Assembly (NCBI RefSeq): GCF_022919135.1
Contig: NZ_CP095049.1
Coordinates: 1,612,001-1,676,000 of the forward strand
Origin: Hymenobacter cellulosivorans
GTDB taxonomy: Bacteria > Bacteroidota > Bacteroidia > Cytophagales > Hymenobacteraceae
Direction: 5' to 3'
Length of the DNA: 64,000 nucleotides
A program made the translations under genes and the position numbers. A model generated the notes under the pieces. That model was not told the DNA's origin. It ran no database searches and was given only the letters and a program-made list of their open reading frames with translations. Positions 42,736-52,275 of this stretch are shown piece by piece (the stretch's first letter is position 1; each line of letters starts with the position of its first letter).

Positions 42736-43503
42736 GCTTTTAGCAAAGGCCTCGACCAGGGCGTAGATTTCGTCGGGCTTTTCGGCGTGTAGCCAGTGGC
42801 CGGCATCGACGATGGTTTCAACCTGGCTGTTGGGAAACAGGGCCGGAATGGCGTAGAGCTTGTCTTCGGTGCTTACGTAGTCCGACTTGCCGCCGCGCAC
42901 GAAAAGGGCTGGCTTCAGGAAAGGCGTCGGGCTGCTGATTTCGGCGCCGATGGCCGGCATATGCTCCGTCAGGGCAGCCAGGTTGGGGCGCCAGGCAAAG
43001 GAGTTGTCGTCGCGGCGGTACAGGTTTTTGAGCAGAAACTGCCGCACGCCCAGCTGCGGGATGTGCTGAGCTAAGGCCTCATCAGCCTGCTGCCTTGACT
43101 CAATCGTCGTCAGATCCACGGCGTGCAGACCAGCCAGGATATCGTCCTGGTGGCGCATGTCCGACAGACGCGGGGCAATGTCAAGCACAATGAGCTTGTC
43201 GAGGCGGGTGGGGTGGTCCAGGGCAAAGCGCATGGCCACCTTGCCGCCCATGCTGTGGCCCATCAGGGTCACGTGCTCTAGCTGGAGCTGGTCGAACAAT
43301 TCCAGCACGTCCTGGCTCATCAGCTCGTAGCTGTGCTCGGCCGTCTGGGGGGAGCGGCCGTGGTTGCGCAGGTCGACGACGATAACGCGGTGGGTTTCGG
43401 CCCAGCGCTTGGCCAGGGTCTGCCAGTTGTCGGAAGTGCCGAAGAGGCCGTGCAGGATAACGAGCGGATTGCCCGCGCCCATTTCGCGGAAGTGTAGTTG
43501 CAT
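42733..43503 (-). CDS. Alpha/beta hydrolase, YbfF-like
   Basis: The 256-residue hydrolase starts at ATG 43503 (MQLHFREMG) and has the oxyanion motif LHGLFGTSDNW, nucleophile Ser84 in MGHSMGGK, a late acid region and His in DAGHWLH. It resembles YbfF-type esterases that act on acyl-CoA or short esters; the true substrate is unknown. The upstream frame to 43665 is Ala/Arg/Pro noise and is rejected. GACCTTTG on the minus strand (43511-43518) is one base from the -7 consensus. The stop codon is the edge of inverted repeat F. Confidence 0.88.
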   Translation of the reverse strand: MQLHFREMGAGNPLVILHGLFGTSDNWQTLAKRWAETHRVIVVDLRNHGRSPQTAEHSYELMSQDVLELFDQLQLEHVTLMGHSMGGKVAMRFALDHPTRLDKLIVLDIAPRLSDMRHQDDILAGLHAVDLTTIESRQQADEALAQHIPQLGVRQFLLKNLYRRDDNSFAWRPNLAALTEHMPAIGAEISSPTPFLKPALFVRGGKSDYVSTEDKLYAIPALFPNSQVETIVDAGHWLHAEKPDEIYALVEAFAKS

Positions 43504-43539
43504 AGTGGGGCAAAGGTCGGAAGAAGCCGGCAAATGAAA

Positions 43540-43569
43540 CGGGCCGGCCACTCGAAAGCAGCCGGCCCG
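43540..43569 (-). terminator. Hairpin after the SBBP-repeat gene
   Basis: CGGGCCGGC and GCCGGCCCG form a perfect 9-base stem with a 12-base loop, about 20 bases beyond the 3' end of the minus-strand SBBP gene. The tail is only moderately T-rich, so the call is tentative. Confidence 0.55.
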
Positions 43570-43589
43570 GTCAAATAAGGCAGTACAGG

Positions 43590-46500
43590 TTAGTGCCGAA
43601 CTACCTTCAGTACTTGCTGCTGCGAGCCTTGGCGCACGGTGAGCGTGTACACGCCGGCTGGCCACCGGGCCGCCGCTGGCAGGGGCAGAGTCGTTTGCCC
43701 GGCCAGTAGGGATACCTGCTCACGCAGCCACTGCCGACCCGTAGCATCGTGGGCTATAATCTCTACCAAACCTGGCTGGGAATCGAGCAGCTGCACCGTG
43801 AGCTGGTGAGCAAAAGGGTTGGGGAAGGCCTGGGCCAGGCTCCGGGTTTGGCTCGCCGAACGGCTGCCCGTAATCGTCAGGTTCAGTCGGGCCAGGTATC
43901 CTACTGAATGCACGGCCGACGGGCTGGTCAGGGAAAGGGTGCCGAAGGTGGCCTGTTTTGCCCCGTAAATGCCCGCAAACTTGCCACCCAGGTACAGGTT
44001 GCCCGCATTATCGAGGGCCAGGCTGTGACCCACAGCTACGCCAGCCACGCCCTGGGCCCATTGCCACTGGCCCGTCGGTGTGAGCTTGGCCACGAAGGTG
44101 TCGTAGTAGCTGCGCTTGCTGTAGGGTAAGGTGGTGGAACCAAAAATAGCGCCGGCACTCCGGTAGATTCCGGTTACGTAGGCGCCACCGCTGGCATCGG
44201 CGGCAATAGCCCTGCCTTCGTTGGAGCCGCGCAGCCCCCGAGCGTGGCCCACTGCCACTGGCCGGTGGGGTTTACTTTGGCCACGTACACGTCGGCGCTG
44301 TCGGTGCTGGAAAGAATGATGTTGTCGAAGGCGGCCCCACCGCTGACGAAGCCCGTCACGTAGGCGTTGCCGCTGGCATCGGTAGCAATGCCGGCGGCCC
44401 CGTAATAGCCACTGCCCCGGGCACCCGTTGCCCATTGCCACTGGCCGGCTGCGTTAAGTTTGGCCACGTAGGCCGACGAGTAGCCCGGGCTGTTCAGCGT
44501 ACTAGGGCCGAAGGTGGCCGCCGTTTGGTAGGAGCCGGCTATGTACACGTTGCCGGATGCATCCAGGGCCAGGCTGCTACCACGGTCATCGGTAGCGCCG
44601 CCGCCGCTGCTGGCCCACTGCCACTGCCCGTCGGCGTCGAGCCGGGCCACAAAAACTTCCTGGTTGCGGTTAGCTGAGGAGCTGGTTACCGAGAGGCTGC
44701 CAAACTGGGCCGTCGTGCTATAGAAGTGCCCGCTTACATACACCCGGCCACTACCATCCGTTGCCAGGCTACTGCCGGAGTCGTCGTCGGTGCCCCCGCC
44801 CCGCACGGCCCACTGCCACTGTCCGCTGGCATCGAGTTTAGCCACAAAGGCGTCGTAGCCATAGTAGCCGCCAGTAAGGCTGCTCAACACCGATGAGCCG
44901 AACGTAGCGCTGTTGCCCCGGAAGCTGCCGGTCAGGTACACGTTGCCGCTACCGTCGACGGCCAGGGCATTCCTGTCGAAATAGTCTCCTTTGCCGTAGC
45001 GGGCCGAGCCGGTGGTTTGCTTTACCCAGAGCCACTGGCCAGCGGCGCTGCGCTTGGCCACAAACAGGCTGTTGCCTGCCTGACTGCTCAGCGTGGTGGG
45101 GCCAAAAAGCAGGGTGCCGGTAAAAATGCCGGTTACGTACACGTTGCCAGCCGCATCGGTGGCCGTGGCGTGCACCGATGATTCGCCGCCGCCGTTGCTT
45201 TGCACGGCCCACTGCCACTGCCCGCTACCGTTCAGGCGAGCCACGAACAAGTCGGTGGTTCCGCTGCTGGTCAGGGTAGTGGTGCCAAAGGTGGTGCTGC
45301 CATAGATATAATGCCCCGTCACAAACACGTTGCCGGCCGCGTCCAGGGTCAAGCCGTTGCTACTGACGTTTTCCGTGCCGCTGTTTTGGGCGGCCCATTG
45401 CCACTGTCCGCTGCTGTTCATCTTGGCCACAAATGTACCCGCCTGCTGGCCGGGCTTGTCGAGCGAAAGGCTACCCAACGTCAGGCGGGGGCTGGTGAAG
45501 TTGCCGGTCAGGTAGGTGTTACCCGCGGCATCCACGAGTAGGGCGCTGGGGTGGTCCTGGGCTGTTCCGCCCGCTAGTGTGACCCACTGCCACTGCCCGG
45601 TAGGATTGAGCTTGGCCACGAACACCCGGCTCTCATACGGAACATTTACGCTGATGCTGCCGAAGCTAACTAGGCCGTATTCCGTCAGGCCAGCCACGTA
45701 CACGTTGCCACCCGCATCAAGCCCCAGGCCCACCGTATAGTCACTGTTGTAGCCCCCGGCCTTGGTTACCCACTGCCACTGCCCGGCCGCGCTGAGCTTC
45801 GCCACAAACAGGTCGGGCAAGCCACTGCCGGCCACGGCGCTGCTGTTGGTCAAAGAGAAGCTTCCGAACGTGGCCGTGACGCCCCGGAAAGACCCCGTGA
45901 CGTACACGTTGCCGCTGGCATCAGTTTGCAGGCCGTTGGTGGTGTTTTGCTTTTCGCTGCCTCCTTTCACGGCCCATTGCCACTGGCCGGCCGCACTGAT
46001 TTTAGCCACGAAAACTTCGTTGCTGGTGGAGGTGAGCGTGGTGCTGCCAAAGGTGGCGCTAGTGCCGAAGTTGCCGGTCAGGTACACGTTGCCGCTGGCG
46101 TCGAGGGCAATGCGGCTGGCGTCTTTGCTGCCAGGGCCACTGGCCTGGTAGGCCCACAGCCACTGCCCGCCGCTGCTCAGCTTTGCCACGTACAGGTCGG
46201 AGCCGTAGGGGTTAGAGCAGGTGTTGGTGAGCGTGGTAGCGCCCAGCGTGAGGGTGCGCCCGCCAAAGGCGCCGGCTACGTACAGGTCACCGGCGGCATC
46301 CACGGCCAGGTCGGCGCCGCCCGGGCCGCTGATAATCCACTGGCAGGTGCCGGTGCCGGCCTGCAGCTTGGCAATAAAGGAGCTGTACTCATCACTGCGC
46401 AGAGTGCGGCCCCCAAGCTGATAGCGCCCTGGAAGGAGCCCGTAACGTAGAGGCCACCGGTTCCGTCGGCAATGGTATGGACACCGGTGGCCTGCCCGTT

Positions 46501-46629
46501 CAGCTCAGACGTGCCAATGGCCTGGGCCATATTCCAGCTCTGGGCCCGGCCGTCATAGCCGGTCAGAAGCAGCAGGAAGGTAAGCCAGGCGCCGAGCAGG
46601 TGCGGCCAAGTGCGTAACGGTTGGAGCAT
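43590..46629 (-). pseudogene. SBBP-repeat beta-propeller protein with a T9SS signal, two frameshifts
   Basis: Three frames join into one gene of about 1013 residues. It has a signal peptide (LGAWLTFLLLLTGYDGRAQ), a dozen or more SBBP-type repeats of about 55 residues (pattern FVAKLNxxGQWQW, then DASGNVYVTGxF) and a C-terminal type IX secretion domain ending in LKVVRH. The frame breaks at a G5 run on the minus strand at 46410-46414 and again at 44235-44239. In both places one extra G restores ISLGGRTLR and TLGGLRGS. As written it is a broken gene; consensus error or phase variation are alternatives. The product would be a secreted surface protein. Confidence 0.85.
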
Positions 46630-46692
46630 ATAAACAAAGAATAATGAGAGGCTACTTACTGCAGTAGTCTGGCCGGTAGGAGAAAATGTGAA

Positions 46693-46700
46693 TAAAGGTA
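46693..46700 (-). promoter_or_regulatory. Likely -7 box of the SBBP gene
   Basis: The minus strand reads TACCTTTA, one base from TAnnTTTG, about 64 bases upstream of the ATG at 46629. The same A-ending variant precedes the histidine-kinase gene. Confidence 0.4.
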
Positions 46701-46741
46701 CGGCCCCGGCTTACCTTTTAAAACCATCCTGGGCGGGGCTG

Positions 46742-48643
46742 CTAACCCCGGGCCGCTGGCAGCCCGACCAACACGCTGGTTCCGCCGTCGGGTGTGCTAC
46801 GGATATCGAGCGTACCGCCGTGGCGTTGTACGAAGGCCTTGCACAGCAGCAGTCCCAGCCCCGTGCCCGTGCGGGACCCGAGCAGGGTGGTCGAGGCCTG
46901 AATCGGACCGGAACTGAGCAGTTCGGTTACCAAGTTGGCCGGCATGCCGCGGCCCGAGTCTGTCACGGTCAGCAGCACATTGGCTCCGGCCTTGGCTGCT
47001 GCAAACTGCACGGTGCCGCCGGGCGGCGTAAACTTCAGCGCGTTGCCCACCAGGTTGCGCAGAATGGTCCGGGTCATGTTGTGGTCGGCCCAGAGCGTGA
47101 GGCCGGCCGGATGCACGGCCTCCAGGGAAATCTGCTTGGCCTCGGCCGTGGTTTGGTAGAGCTGCTGATTCTCGGCGAACAACTCGGCCACATCCAGCTG
47201 CTCGGGACGGTAGGCCAGCTCTCCGGTCTGGCTCACGGCCCAATTCAGCAGGTTGTCGAGCAGGTTGTTCAGGCTCTGGGCCGACTGCCGCACCAGGGCT
47301 GGCAGCCGCTGCAGCCCTTCTTCGTCTTTGCGTTTGAGGTAAAAGCCAATCAGCTCGGTCACGCCCACAAACGACGTGACCGGACCGCGCAGGTCGTGGG
47401 CCACAATGGCGTAGAGCCGGTCTTTGGAGGCGGCCATCTGCCGCAGTTCGGCGGTAGTTTCCTGCAGCACCACGTTGTTGGCGGCCAGGGCAGCCCGGCT
47501 GCGACGCAACTGCCAGTAGAGCAGGCCCGCACCCAGCAACCCCAGCACCAGAGCGGTAATAACTCCCCACAGTTCCCGGTTGCGCAGCTGCTGGAGCTCG
47601 GCCTGCTGGGTTAGCAACTGGATCTGCTTTTCCCGGTCTTCGCTGTCGTAGCGGCTTTGCAGGGCAGTGAGCGTGGCCAGGCGGCGGCCGTTGTTGAGCG
47701 AGTCGTTCAGGGCGGCGTAGTGCTGCTGCCACTGGTAGGCCTGTTGGTACTGCCGCTGCCGGGCCGTCACCTCGGCCAGCATATTGTAGGCATCCAGAAC
47801 CCGTTCTTTGCTTTGCCCCAGGCGGGCCTGCCGGAGCGAGAGCCGGGCCAGGGCCGCCGCTTCCGGCGTGCGTCCGGTTTCGAGCAGCACCATGCTGAGC
47901 AAGGCCAAGTCGCCGGCCTCGTAGCGGGGCTGGTGGGCCTGCTGGGTCAGGGCCAGAGACTGGCGGATCAGTTTTTCAGCCAGCGCGTAACGCTGCCCAT
48001 AGAAGTGGTAAGTGCCCAAGTTAGCCAGGTAGATAGACTCGTTCATCCGGTTGCCGGTGCGCCGGGCCAGTTCCAGGGCCATATCGGTGTAGCGCAAAGC
48101 GCGGGCATCCTGGCCCAGATGGAAAAACAGGCTCGACAGGTTACCGTACAGGGTCAGGAGCGTGGCGGGCTGCACGCCCTTGTGGCCGGCCAGGCGCAGG
48201 GCGTGGCGGTAGTGCTGCCAGGCACTGGCCGTGTCGCTGCGCTCATGGTGCACGGCGGCCATGGTCGTATGGCTGCGCACCAGGCCGTCAGCATCGCCCA
48301 GGTGGCGGGCCAGGGCCTGCGACTCGGCATAGAGCTGCAGGGCGTGGGCTCCGTCGGAGAGCACCGCGTAGCAACTGCCTAGCGTGGCTAAGCTGTGCAT
48401 CAGGCCGCGCTGGTCCTGCAACTGCTGGGCCAGAGCCACGGCCTGCTCGCCGTAGCGCCGGGCCGTATCGGGCATAATATCGTGAAGGGCGTAGCTAAGC
48501 GAATCAAGCTCTCGTACCCGCTGGGGTGAGGCTGGCCGGCTGCGCCAGCGGTTCTTCGGGCTAGCCGTACCGACGGGCGCCTGAGCCCAAAGTAGTTGAC
48601 CAGCAGCAAACAGGAGCAGCAAGCACAGGAAAAAACGCCGCAT
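46742..48643 (-). CDS. TPR-containing membrane sensor histidine kinase
   Basis: The protein has a signal peptide (RRFFLCLLLLFAAGQLLWAQ) and a periplasmic region of TPR-like helical repeats (about residues 50-340). A coiled coil, one membrane helix (VITALVLGLLGAGLLYW), the HisKA site AIVAHDLRGPV and a HATPase domain (NLVGNALKF, DSGRGMP, GTGLGLLLCK) follow. The phospho-acceptor histidine is about residue 416 from this start. It would sense a periplasmic signal and phosphorylate an unlinked response regulator; none is encoded beside it. The ATG at 48655 is an alternative start, four residues longer. TATCTTTA on the minus strand (48670-48677) may be its -7 box. Confidence 0.9.
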   Translation of the reverse strand: MRRFFLCLLLLFAAGQLLWAQAPVGTASPKNRWRSRPASPQRVRELDSLSYALHDIMPDTARRYGEQAVALAQQLQDQRGLMHSLATLGSCYAVLSDGAHALQLYAESQALARHLGDADGLVRSHTTMAAVHHERSDTASAWQHYRHALRLAGHKGVQPATLLTLYGNLSSLFFHLGQDARALRYTDMALELARRTGNRMNESIYLANLGTYHFYGQRYALAEKLIRQSLALTQQAHQPRYEAGDLALLSMVLLETGRTPEAAALARLSLRQARLGQSKERVLDAYNMLAEVTARQRQYQQAYQWQQHYAALNDSLNNGRRLATLTALQSRYDSEDREKQIQLLTQQAELQQLRNRELWGVITALVLGLLGAGLLYWQLRRSRAALAANNVVLQETTAELRQMAASKDRLYAIVAHDLRGPVTSFVGVTELIGFYLKRKDEEGLQRLPALVRQSAQSLNNLLDNLLNWAVSQTGELAYRPEQLDVAELFAENQQLYQTTAEAKQISLEAVHPAGLTLWADHNMTRTILRNLVGNALKFTPPGGTVQFAAAKAGANVLLTVTDSGRGMPANLVTELLSSGPIQASTTLLGSRTGTGLGLLLCKAFVQRHGGTLDIRSTPDGGTSVLVGLPAARG

Positions 48644-48757
48644 TAGGTCAGGCAATAGAAGAAAGTCCGTAAAGATAGGGCTTCTCAGCGTACTGTTGAC
48701 CTTGCAGATAGTACTTTTTCAGGAAGGTGGCTAGGATGCCTGCTCCCGGCCGCCTGC

Positions 48758-49351
48758 TTACAAAAAGCAGAACCAGTGTTGCCGGGGCTCCAGGTGGGAG
48801 TTGCGCAAAAATTCGGCTACCGGGCCCAAGTTGGTAAGCAGAGACGTAAGCGTAAGCACCTGCCCCGAGGCCAGATGGAGGCGCAGGAAGTTGTAATTGC
48901 TCCAGAAAAAGCGCGGTGAGCGGCACGTCACATACTCCACCCGCACCAGGTCGCGCTGGGCGAAGCGGACGAGCTGCCGGTCCTCGTACACCTCCAGCTT
49001 GTTCTGCTTCGGGTCGAAAACCAGCGTCGTGTGAAGGTTATGGGCGTAATATTGGGCGTGCAGGATGAGGGCCGGTACGGAAAAGCCGAGAATCACGGCC
49101 GCCAGGGCCGTGAGCAGTACCAGCTCGTAGGCACTCAGCGTGCCCAGATATAGAAACGAAATCAGGAAGGGCAGGCCTACGCTCATGCACAGCAGGGGCC
49201 AAAACAGCAAGTAGAGCTGCCGCAGAAACGTGGGCCGGTACACCCGGCTGGCCTTGGTAAAAAAGCCGGTGATAAAGCGCAACCCAAACACGATGGCGCA
49301 CACCGCCACCGTGAATTCGAGCAAGGGCCGCAGAAAAGGAAACAGCTTCAC
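48758..49351 (-). CDS. Unidentified membrane protein with a PH-like C-terminal region
   Basis: The 197-residue protein has three or four N-terminal hydrophobic helices and then a beta-rich soluble part (TTLVFDPKQNKLEVYEDRQL, VRVEYVTCRS) that resembles membrane-anchored PH-like domains. I do not recognise a named family. Its start is three bases after the selD stop on the same strand, so the two are very likely co-transcribed. Whether it has any selenium role is unknown. Confidence 0.72.
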   Translation of the reverse strand: MKLFPFLRPLLEFTVAVCAIVFGLRFITGFFTKASRVYRPTFLRQLYLLFWPLLCMSVGLPFLISFLYLGTLSAYELVLLTALAAVILGFSVPALILHAQYYAHNLHTTLVFDPKQNKLEVYEDRQLVRFAQRDLVRVEYVTCRSPRFFWSNYNFLRLHLASGQVLTLTSLLTNLGPVAEFLRNSHLEPRQHWFCFL

Positions 49352-49354
49352 CTT

Positions 49355-50419
49355 CTACTTGACCTCAATCCAGGGTTCCCCGGCCACGTGGGGGCGCAGG
49401 CTGCCGAATGATTCGAGCTGCAAGCCGTACTGCTCGAACACGGCCTGAACCTGGGCCCGGCCGCCGGGTTCCACGCACACCAGCAGGCCGCCCGAAGTCT
49501 GAGGGTCACAGAGCCACTGGCGCTGCTCGTCGGTTATTTCCCCGATTTTGTGGCCGTAGCTGTCCCAGTTGCGCACCGTGCCGCCGGGTACGGCTTTCTG
49601 CTGCCGGTACTGCTCAGCCTCGGCCAGCAAAGGCACCTTGCTAAACTCCACTTCGGCTGTCAGGTTGCTGCCTTCGCACACTTCCGCGAGGTGACCCAGC
49701 AGGCCGAAGCCCGTTACATCGGTCATGGCCCGCACGGCCGCGAGCTGGCCCAGGTCAAAGCCGATTTTGTTGAGCTGCATCATGCTCCGGGGCGCAATCT
49801 GTTCGTGCTCGGGCAGCAGAATGCCGCGCTTCTGGGCCGTGGTGAGCATGCCCACGCCCAGGGGCTTGGTCAGATACAGCTCGCAGCCGGCCGTAGCGGT
49901 GTCGTTCTGCTTCAGGTTCGGAATATCGAGCATCCCGGTCACGGCCAAGCCGAAAATGGGCTCCGGCGAATCGATGCTGTGGCCGCCGGCCAGCGGAATG
50001 CCGGCCTCGGCGCAAATGCTGCGGCTGCCCTCAATCACCCGGCGGGCTACTTCGGGCGCCAGCTTATCAATGGGCCAGCCCAGCACGGCAATGGCCATGA
50101 CGGGCCGGCCGCCCATGGCGTACACGTCCGAAATAGCGTTGGCCGAGGCGATGCGCCCGAAGTCATAGGCGTCGTCCACAATAGGCATGAAGAAGTCGGT
50201 GGTGCTGATGATGGCTTGCCCGCCGCCGATGTCGTACACGGCCGCGTCGTCGCGGCTGCTGTTGCCGACCAGCAGCTTCTCGTGCTCGGGTTGAGCTATG
50301 CTGGTGTGCAGAATCTGGTCGAGCACCTTGGGCGCGATTTTGCAGCCGCAGCCCGCGCCGTGGCTATACTGGGTCAGGCGAATCTGGTCGGTGGCAGGGG
50401 AGGAGGTATCGGGAAGCAT
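49355..50419 (-). CDS. selD: Selenide, water dikinase
   Basis: SelD makes selenophosphate from selenide and ATP. The 354-residue protein begins with the active-site loop SHGAGCGCK (Cys24 and Lys27, matching Cys17 and Lys20 of E. coli). It continues with the DDAAVY ATP-binding motif and conserved AGGHSID and DPQTSGG blocks. The active residue is Cys, not selenocysteine, so it needs no recoding. Downstream, after three bases, is a membrane protein gene. mnmH, which uses selenophosphate, is close upstream. GACCTTTG on the minus strand (50465-50472) is a near-consensus -7 box. Confidence 0.95.
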   Translation of the reverse strand: MLPDTSSPATDQIRLTQYSHGAGCGCKIAPKVLDQILHTSIAQPEHEKLLVGNSSRDDAAVYDIGGGQAIISTTDFFMPIVDDAYDFGRIASANAISDVYAMGGRPVMAIAVLGWPIDKLAPEVARRVIEGSRSICAEAGIPLAGGHSIDSPEPIFGLAVTGMLDIPNLKQNDTATAGCELYLTKPLGVGMLTTAQKRGILLPEHEQIAPRSMMQLNKIGFDLGQLAAVRAMTDVTGFGLLGHLAEVCEGSNLTAEVEFSKVPLLAEAEQYRQQKAVPGGTVRNWDSYGHKIGEITDEQRQWLCDPQTSGGLLVCVEPGGRAQVQAVFEQYGLQLESFGSLRPHVAGEPWIEVK

Positions 50420-50713
50420 AAGGCAACAAAGTCAGAAGTGGGCCAAGATAACCACGAAAGGCGGCAAAGGTCCTGGAAAAATATAGTCGGCTCTGCCGCT
50501 CCGAAAGTAGCAAGGCAGACCTCGAACAAGGAAAAAACCAGCTGGCTAGTTCCGATTGATATTTGGCTGCACCAGATTGCCGTTAAGCCAGAACCTGCGT
50601 CGCTTGGGAGAGTCGGCTTCGAGGTGACGCCCTCGTCAAGAAAGCTTGAGGCCCGAAGCTATCCGCCAGCTAACACCCCAAGCCGGCCGACCTGTTGCAT
50701 ATAGAGCCCCGGG

Positions 50714-51106
50714 CTACAGCGCCCACGCGGCCCGCTGCAGCACCACGCGGTAACCGTCGGGGTCTTCGAAGGTGCGGCCCTGCTGGTCCCAATAGGGGTT
50801 GTAAGACGGCACGGGCGGGTAGCCGTGGTCGAGCAGGCGCTGTACGGCTGCCTGCCACTCGGCCGCGTCGGGCAGGTAGAAGACCAGCAGGTTGTCGGCA
50901 GTGGGGGCCCGGCCCGCGGTATGGCCAGGCTGGTGGGTAAACTCGAAATGATAGGGCCCGGCCAGATGGCCCAGCATCACCCCATCGAAGCCGTTGTGGG
51001 CCGTGAAGGAAGTCAGCTCCGGCAGGCCCAGCCCGTCGCGGTAAAAGCGAATTACGGCTGCCAAATTATCGGTGGGGCGGGCTACCCGCAGCTTCGGAAC
51101 CAGCAT
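50714..51106 (-). CDS. VOC (glyoxalase/bleomycin resistance) superfamily protein
   Basis: The 130-residue protein has the paired beta-alpha-beta-beta-beta units of the VOC fold, with RPTDNLAAVIRFYRDGLGL in the first half and YNPYWDQQGRTFEDPDGYRVVL in the second. Members are metal-dependent lyases, dioxygenases or binding proteins, and the activity cannot be read. Its ATG directly abuts the stop codon of mnmH with no gap, which implies coupled translation. Confidence 0.85.
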   Translation of the reverse strand: MLVPKLRVARPTDNLAAVIRFYRDGLGLPELTSFTAHNGFDGVMLGHLAGPYHFEFTHQPGHTAGRAPTADNLLVFYLPDAAEWQAAVQRLLDHGYPPVPSYNPYWDQQGRTFEDPDGYRVVLQRAAWAL

Positions 51107-52147
51107 TTAGGCAGTTACTAGTAAGCCAGCGTCCCGGGCAGCGGCCAGCACCAGATCGGCATTTACCCGTGGGTCGCAGGTGTCGGACGGAATGCGGATA
51201 ACCTGGCTGTTGGTCTTGTTGTCGAGCCCGAAGCCGTAGGTTTTGTCATAGTAGGAGAGGGCAATATCGACCATTTGCTCCATGTCGCCGGCCTCAATGG
51301 CGGCCAGGGCCTGTTTGGTCGCCAGGCCGCCCAGCCGCTTGCCGATGCGCTGAATGGCCTCGGTCAATTGCTGCGGGTCTTCCTTGCCGTATTCGGCCGC
51401 CAGCTTGCTCGTGCGTACCGGGCGCGGGATGTCGAGCACCAGTAGGGGGGCGGCGCGCATCTGCTCAAACAGGGCCTTGGGAATGTTGAGGCGCCCGATG
51501 GTCAGGCTCTCGTCTTCCAGCCAGGGCGTGACGCCCTGCGGCAACTGATCCAGCACCAGAGCCAGGTTGTTTTCGAACTGCTCGGGCGTGGGCTGGGGCG
51601 GCAGGCCGATGGCCCCAAACGAGGACCCCTTATGGCTGGCCAGCCCCTCCAGGTCGACAATGGTTTCGCCGCGGCTAGCCAACTCGTGCAGCACGTCGGT
51701 TTTGCCCGAGCCGGTAAGGCCGCCCAGAATCAGCATTGGCCGGGGCTCCGCGAACTGGGCCAGGGCCCAGCGGCGGTAATCCTTGTAGCCTTTATCAAGC
51801 AAATGCACCTTGAAGCCGGCCAGCTCCAGCAGCCAGTGCACGGCCCCGCTCCGCATGCCGCCCCGCCAGCAGTGCAGCCGCACTTCCTTGTTAGGAGCCA
51901 GCTTTTGGGCCTGCTTCACCATTCGGCTCATCTTGGGCCCAAAAAAGTCGAGCCCGATGTGGATGGCCCGGTCCTGGCTGACCTGCTTGTAGGTCGTGCC
52001 GATGCGGGCCCGCTCCTCATCCGAAAACAGCGGCAAGCTCAGCGCCCCCGGAATATGGCCGTGGGCGTACTCAATGGGCGCGCGCACGTCCAGAATGGGG
52101 GCATCAGCAGGCCCGGTCAGAAAATCGGAGAGGGGAATACGAGGCAA
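51107..52147 (-). CDS. mnmH: tRNA 2-selenouridine synthase
   Basis: MnmH converts 2-thiouridine at tRNA wobble position 34 to 2-selenouridine using selenophosphate. It has an N-terminal rhodanese domain with the catalytic cysteine in RLHCWRGGMRSGA and a P-loop GGLTGSGKT in the second domain. No ATG lies near the family's usual N-terminus. I place the start at TTG 52147 (LPRIPLSDFL). The longer frame to 52237 is encoded by an octamer-repeat arm (giving HQLTISLFHHF) and is probably not translated. The VOC gene follows without a gap; selD is nearby. Confidence 0.9.
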   Translation of the reverse strand: MPRIPLSDFLTGPADAPILDVRAPIEYAHGHIPGALSLPLFSDEERARIGTTYKQVSQDRAIHIGLDFFGPKMSRMVKQAQKLAPNKEVRLHCWRGGMRSGAVHWLLELAGFKVHLLDKGYKDYRRWALAQFAEPRPMLILGGLTGSGKTDVLHELASRGETIVDLEGLASHKGSSFGAIGLPPQPTPEQFENNLALVLDQLPQGVTPWLEDESLTIGRLNIPKALFEQMRAAPLLVLDIPRPVRTSKLAAEYGKEDPQQLTEAIQRIGKRLGGLATKQALAAIEAGDMEQMVDIALSYYDKTYGFGLDNKTNSQVIRIPSDTCDPRVNADLVLAAARDAGLLVTA

Positions 52148-52153
52148 GTTGGG

Positions 52154-52275
52154 AGAGGTGAAATGGTGAAATAGTGAGATGGTGAGTTGATGTTCGGGTA
52201 AGCTGTGGTTCAAACCGTGCGGAGCTGCGCCATTCAAACGAAAAACTCACCAGTTGACCATTTCACTATCTCACA
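52154..52275. repeat. Inverted octamer-repeat element D (TGARATGG type)
   Basis: The left arm (52154-52190) reads TGAAATGG, TGAAATAG, TGAGATGG, TGAGTTGA. The right arm (about 52241-52275) is its reverse complement with several differences and overlaps the TGA stop of pdxJ (52271-52273). The loop is about 50 bases. It separates pdxJ from mnmH. Confidence 0.8.

Noticed and set aside
43590..46629. Several separate genes in the SBBP region
   Set aside because: The three frames continue the same repeat pattern across the breaks and share one signal peptide and one C-terminal secretion domain.
49355..52147. A selenocysteine system
   Set aside because: SelD uses Cys, and I see no selA, selB, selC or in-frame UGA in the window; the genes fit tRNA selenouridine synthesis.
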